Source: Polyangiaceae bacterium (lineage in GTDB: Bacteria; Myxococcota_A; Polyangia; Polyangiales; Polyangiaceae). Taken from it: a stretch of DNA of 64,000 nucleotides. A model generated the notes under the pieces. The model made no database searches. It saw only the letters and a program-made list of their open reading frames with translations, and was not told where the DNA came from. Position 1 is the stretch's first letter. Each line of letters starts with the position of its first letter. The stretch lies in assembly GCA_009781005.1 (NCBI GenBank), contig WQYX01000007.1:1-64000 (forward strand), read 5' to 3'. This document shows positions 60,459-64,000 of this stretch, one piece after another. Both the position numbers and the translations under genes were made by a program.

Positions 60459-62117
60459 TCATTTCACGATGTGGAACTCGATGCGGCGGTTGTTACGCCG
60501 GCCGCCCTCGGTCTGGTTGCTGTCCACCGGCTTCTCGGAACCGAAGCCGCGACTCGACAGCCGCGATGCGGCGGCGCCGTGAGCAACGAGCCATGCGACG
60601 ACCGAGGCAGCACGATCGGCGCTGAGTTTCTTGTTGACGGCGGCACGTCCAACGTTGTCGGTGTAACCCTGAACTTCGACCTTGGCGATCTTCGGATGTG
60701 TCTTGAGGACTGACAAAACACCTTGCAGCACGTCCTCGTTCGCCTTGCCGGGCATGATTTCTTTGCTGCCCGTCTTGAACGTCACCTGGTCGAGGATCTT
60801 GATCTCGGATCCCTTCACGAACGCCTTTGGACACCCGCTGCGCGCAGGATCCGGATCCCTCGGTCCCGGCTCGTCAGGGCACGCGTCGTCAACGTTCGGA
60901 ATGCCGTCCTTGTCACGATCTGGATCCGGGCAGCCGTTCGTTGCGGGATTGTTGGTGCGGATGCCTGGCGTCTTCGGACACGCGTCCTCGATGTCGTTGA
61001 TTCCGTCGCCGTCGGTGTCGGGCGGGCATCCGTTCTTCTTCGGATCCGTGGACGGGACGCCCGGAACGTCCGGACACGCATCGTCTCGATCGACGATGCC
61101 GTCGTGATCCCGATCCCCTTGCGGAACGACGACGGGAGGAGGTGCAGGTGCACGAGGCGGCGGCGCGGGTGCATGGGGCGGCGGCGGCTTTGCTTGGGAA
61201 AATGGAGCCATCCACTCGACCGAAAGCAGCGCACGAAACTGCGGCGCGCCGATGCCTGACGCGAGCCCCGTTCCGACCCCGGCACCGAGCCGCAGCCCGT
61301 CGTCGAACGCGTAGTGCGCGCCAAGGAGCGCCTCGACGGGCGTGGTTCGTTTCGCGAAGAGATCGTCGAGGACCGTGCTTGCAAGCACCTCTGGACCGAC
61401 GAGGAGCCGTCGGTTGGCAACGCGAACTCCGAGCGAAGCGACGCCGCCGAGATCCGTTCCAAGCTTGTTTCCGCTGATTTCCTCCGAGCGCGTGCGAACC
61501 CCAACGCTCAGTTGCACGGCGTACGCCAGAATTCCGACGTCTCCGGCGATCATCGCGCGGGGGCGAAGCCTCACGGAGCCATCGCTCGTGTATTGATCGC
61601 GCGATCCCGTGGGTGCCCAGACCTGAACGCCGATCGCAGCGGTGGCGGGACCGCCATACGTACCGAACAAGCGCACGTCCCCGGCGACGCGCAAATCGCC
61701 AACGCCCTGCGAGTGAGCAGGACCGGCAAACGCGCCGATCGGCGCCGAGGTCCCGTCCGCGTAGACCTGTATGGGCAAATCGAGCGAGAGCCGGAGACGA
61801 TCATAAAGAACGACGCCGCCACCGAGATGCACGAGCATCTGATCCTTCAGCGGTTCGGCGAAGATCGTGTTGCCGCTCCGGACCACGAGCGGTCGATACG
61901 AATAATCTCCCACGACGCCGAACGCTGGCCGCACCTTGCCGCGCAGATCGAGCGACTCCCCCGCAAACCAGTCGCTCCCGCGTTCCGAAGGCTCGAAGCT
62001 GCCAACGGCAAACCCCGGCTGGGACTGCGCATGAGCACTGCGCGCGAGGGTCATCCAGACGACCGCGGCGAGACCGATCACGCCGAAGCGAAGAGAATCT
62101 TTCGAAGATTGCATCAT
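60459..62117 (-). CDS. OmpA-family protein with thrombospondin type 3 repeats (2)
   Basis: A 552-aa protein; ATG at 62117 (62114 and a GTG at 62129 are alternatives). Signal peptide (IGLAAVVWMTLARSAHA), then a beta-rich N-terminal domain, a Pro-rich linker (PPPPHAPAPPPRAPAPPP) and three TSP3 calcium repeats (DRDHDGIVDRDDACPDVPGV). The C-terminal OmpA domain is VTFKTGSKEIMPGKANEDVL, VQGYTDNVGRAAVNKKLSADRA and SRGFGSEKPV. It is the partner, at this locus, of the convergent DUF11 protein; it is shorter than the 42681 paralogue by fewer TSP3 units. Likely outer-membrane/peptidoglycan anchoring. Confidence 0.92.
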   Translation of the reverse strand: MMQSSKDSLRFGVIGLAAVVWMTLARSAHAQSQPGFAVGSFEPSERGSDWFAGESLDLRGKVRPAFGVVGDYSYRPLVVRSGNTIFAEPLKDQMLVHLGGGVVLYDRLRLSLDLPIQVYADGTSAPIGAFAGPAHSQGVGDLRVAGDVRLFGTYGGPATAAIGVQVWAPTGSRDQYTSDGSVRLRPRAMIAGDVGILAYAVQLSVGVRTRSEEISGNKLGTDLGGVASLGVRVANRRLLVGPEVLASTVLDDLFAKRTTPVEALLGAHYAFDDGLRLGAGVGTGLASGIGAPQFRALLSVEWMAPFSQAKPPPPHAPAPPPRAPAPPPVVVPQGDRDHDGIVDRDDACPDVPGVPSTDPKKNGCPPDTDGDGINDIEDACPKTPGIRTNNPATNGCPDPDRDKDGIPNVDDACPDEPGPRDPDPARSGCPKAFVKGSEIKILDQVTFKTGSKEIMPGKANEDVLQGVLSVLKTHPKIAKVEVQGYTDNVGRAAVNKKLSADRAASVVAWLVAHGAAASRLSSRGFGSEKPVDSNQTEGGRRNNRRIEFHIVK

Positions 62118-62317
62118 ACAGGTACCCACTGAAATGCGACGCGTGCAGGTAGCAAGGGCAATGCCGCCCTGTCGTCATCGCACACACAACCTCGTAAGTC
62201 GAGAAGCGAGGCTCCCACCTGCTGCGGCAGCGCAATCCAATGGAGCAGAGAAAAAGTGACAATGCGGATCAAATGCGTGCGCTCGGACGCAGCGACGGCT
62301 AAGGCTGATCGAGTCTC

Positions 62318-64000
62318 GTGGCTTCCCTTCCTCCTCAGCCCAGCAAAGCTGGTCGAAAACGTCATCTGCATCTTTCCTTGTCCACGAAGTGGACGCTCTC
62401 GATGCTGATCGTCGGACTCGTTCCGATGTTCATCCTCGGACTTGCCTTCCTCCGCCTCCAGAGAGATGGCCTGGGCCACGTCGAGAGAGAGCTCGAAGCC
62501 GCCGTTGTGGACGAGGCTTCGTCAAACGTACGCGACGTGTTCCACGGTGCCGCGGAGCTGGCGACAATCACCGCGACGACTCTCGCCGATGACACGCGTG
62601 ACGCGGACGCGCGTATACGTGATCTCCGCACGGAGCTGGCGCGCCTGCCGCAGGTGTCGTCCATCGCATTCTTCGACGACGAACGCCACTTCATCGACGC
62701 CATTGTCGCCGACAATGCGCCAACCGAAATCCCGCCGCCGGAAGGAGAGGGATTTCGCATCATCGGTTCCCCCGACGATCCGATTTTTCGATTCGAGCAC
62801 AAGATCGCCGAAGGTCCCGTCAGGTTCGTCGTGGTGACCGTCCCATCGAGTTCTCTCGGAACGCGCCTGACCGAGCTGTCGCTCACGCGCTTTGGCTCCG
62901 CGGGAGACGTTTACGTCGTCAACGATTCGAAGCGGGTCGTCGTAGGAAAAATCGAGCGCCGAGATCGACGTCCGCCGATTTTCGACGTGACCGAGTATCC
63001 AGCGGCTGCGTTTTCGAGCCCCATGCTCATGACATCCGAATTCGTGGACAACGGTGTTTCGAAGGTCGGCACCATCCGCACGCTCCCCGCGTGGCGCCTC
63101 GCCGTCGTCGTCGAGCGCCCGACCGACGAAGCCTTCGCTTCCCTTGCCAAGACTCGGCGTGCCTTCATGTGGACGCTCGGGGGTTTCGCGACCATCTCGG
63201 TCATCGCCGGGCTCATCGTCACGCGGCGTGCGCTCGGGCCCATCTCGCGGCTCATCCGCCTCGTCGGCCGCTACTCGCAGCGCGACTTTGCTGCGCGGAG
63301 CGAGGTGCACACGCATGACGAGCTCGAAGCGCTCGGAGGGTCGCTCGAGCAAATGGCCGACGAGCTTTCTGCGAGCGAGTTCGAGCTCCGGCGCCGAGCC
63401 AAGATCGAGGCGGACCTTGCACGATTTCTCCCGAGCGAGGTTGCTCAATCGGTTGCGAGCGGAAGAGGAAGTCTCGAGCTGGGCGGTGAACGAAAACGAA
63501 TCACGGTGATCTTCGCCGATGTCGTCGCTTTCACGACTTTTGCGGAGCGGACGTCGCCCGAGCACGCAGTTGCATTTCTGAATGAGCTGTTCACGATTCT
63601 GTCCGAAATCGTCTTTCGGCACGGAGGCATGGTCGATAAATTCATTGGCGACTGCATCATGGCAATCTTCGTCGACAGCAAGGACGCCGGTGGAAATCAG
63701 GTGGCACGCGCTCTGATGGCGGCCGAGGACATGCACCGTTTCGTCGAGTCGAACTTGCCTCGATGGCAAAAGGAATACGACTTTGCCGCACGCCTTGCCG
63801 TCGGCGTTGCAACGGGCGAGGCGCTCGTTGGTAACCTTGGAAGTGAAGCTCGCATGGAATACACCGCCATCGGGGATGTCGTGAACGTGGCCGCACGGCT
63901 CGAATCCCTCGCAAGTGCCCAGCGAACACTTGCGACGGCAGAAGTCGCCGCCGCGTGCCCGGACGTCGAGTTCACGTCTCTCGGAAAGCACGCTCTTCGC
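62318..64000 (+). CDS. Membrane adenylate/guanylate cyclase, class III (cut by window end)
   Basis: An ORF of at least 561 codons running off the right edge, so it is missing from the ORF track (which shows only shadows). In-frame open region from 62309; GTG at 62318 is a plausible start, ATG at 62402 an alternative. Basic N-terminus (KAGRKRHLHLSLSTKW), first membrane segment (TLSMLIVGLVPMFILGLAFL), a periplasmic sensor region of about 220 residues, second membrane segment (FMWTLGGFATISVIAGLIV), a HAMP-like linker (TRRALGPISRLIRLVGRYSQRDF) and a class III cyclase domain: RITVIFADVVAFTTFAERTSP with the metal-binding Asp, GGMVDKFIGDCIMAIF, and the second nucleotide/metal region GEALVGNLGSEARMEYTAIGDVVNVAARLE. 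Makes cAMP or cGMP in response to an extracytoplasmic signal. Confidence 0.92.
   Translation, partial: MASLPPQPSKAGRKRHLHLSLSTKWTLSMLIVGLVPMFILGLAFLRLQRDGLGHVERELEAAVVDEASSNVRDVFHGAAELATITATTLADDTRDADARIRDLRTELARLPQVSSIAFFDDERHFIDAIVADNAPTEIPPPEGEGFRIIGSPDDPIFRFEHKIAEGPVRFVVVTVPSSSLGTRLTELSLTRFGSAGDVYVVNDSKRVVVGKIERRDRRPPIFDVTEYPAAAFSSPMLMTSEFVDNGVSKVGTIRTLPAWRLAVVVERPTDEAFASLAKTRRAFMWTLGGFATISVIAGLIVTRRALGPISRLIRLVGRYSQRDFAARSEVHTHDELEALGGSLEQMADELSASEFELRRRAKIEADLARFLPSEVAQSVASGRGSLELGGERKRITVIFADVVAFTTFAERTSPEHAVAFLNELFTILSEIVFRHGGMVDKFIGDCIMAIFVDSKDAGGNQVARALMAAEDMHRFVESNLPRWQKEYDFAARLAVGVATGEALVGNLGSEARMEYTAIGDVVNVAARLESLASAQRTLATAEVAAACPDVEFTSLGKHALR

Noticed and set aside
1-64000. tRNA or rRNA genes
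   Set aside because: Intergenic regions were scanned for T-loop motifs and cloverleaf arms; none gave a convincing structure.

Overview
This is a 64 kb, high-GC chromosomal window whose gene content fits the phylum Myxococcota, most likely order Polyangiales. That assignment rests on two Ser/Thr protein kinases with C-terminal membrane anchors, many secreted lipoproteins with repeated Cys-rich DGxxNGxETDxDCGG segments, OmpA proteins with calcium-binding thrombospondin-type-3 repeats, DUF11 surface proteins with a membrane/arginine-rich C-terminal tail, FG-GAP and PEGA proteins, and dispersed palindromic repeats. No rRNA, tRNA, CRISPR array or recognisable insertion sequence was found. The genus cannot be fixed from the sequence alone.

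Layout. Positions 1-8200 are mostly housekeeping: two small lipoproteins, an NRDE/TANGO2 protein, glyQ, an Fe-S type uracil-DNA glycosylase, a Ser/Thr kinase, pgeF, a mutH homologue (unusual outside Gammaproteobacteria), cystathionine beta-synthase and a methyltransferase. 8250-10460 holds an NHL lipoprotein and a disturbed region: a 168-bp duplication of the end of a glycosyltransferase gene brackets a small unknown ORF and 41-bp tandem repeats. 10400-14890 is a tightly overlapping minus-strand operon (secreted protein, RNase D, LpxB, GT39 transferase). 15000-18800 has a decayed DUF11 gene, a FabH-like synthase, NAD kinase and a Nudix hydrolase. 18860-27724 is a five-gene MoxR/DUF58/von Willebrand A operon.

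28100-49235 is an accessory stretch rich in expanded secreted families: five formylglycine-enzyme-like (FGE/SUMF1) lipoproteins in two clusters (one frameshifted), an NHL lipoprotein, two delta-60 repeat lipoproteins, a Gly-rich lipoprotein and a DUF11 + OmpA/TSP3 operon. Only gshA is metabolic here. 49353-51431 encodes the most interesting gene, a TnpB/Cas12-like protein (about 625-692 aa). Its RuvC-I aspartate is replaced by histidine, so it looks nuclease-impaired. A chain of at least six near-perfect hairpins (51480-51676) precedes it. 51679-57672 is a kinase/FG-GAP/PEGA operon. 58107-62117 is a second DUF11 and OmpA/TSP3 pair, this time convergent. The window ends inside a membrane class III adenylate cyclase that the ORF track omits because it runs off the edge.

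How the parts relate. Most accessory genes encode cell-envelope or exported proteins, and several families recur at more than one locus, which suggests a lineage-specific surface repertoire built by duplication, gene conversion and leader swapping. Small dispersed repeats tie distant parts together: a 21-bp imperfect-TIR element (3157-3433 and 60332-60452), an inverted 48-bp+ repeat (1-124 and 58224-58302), and a TTAAG..GCCCYATCCGCC motif (7512, 10426, 14893, 27725). All functional statements are from reading motifs; no database search was run.
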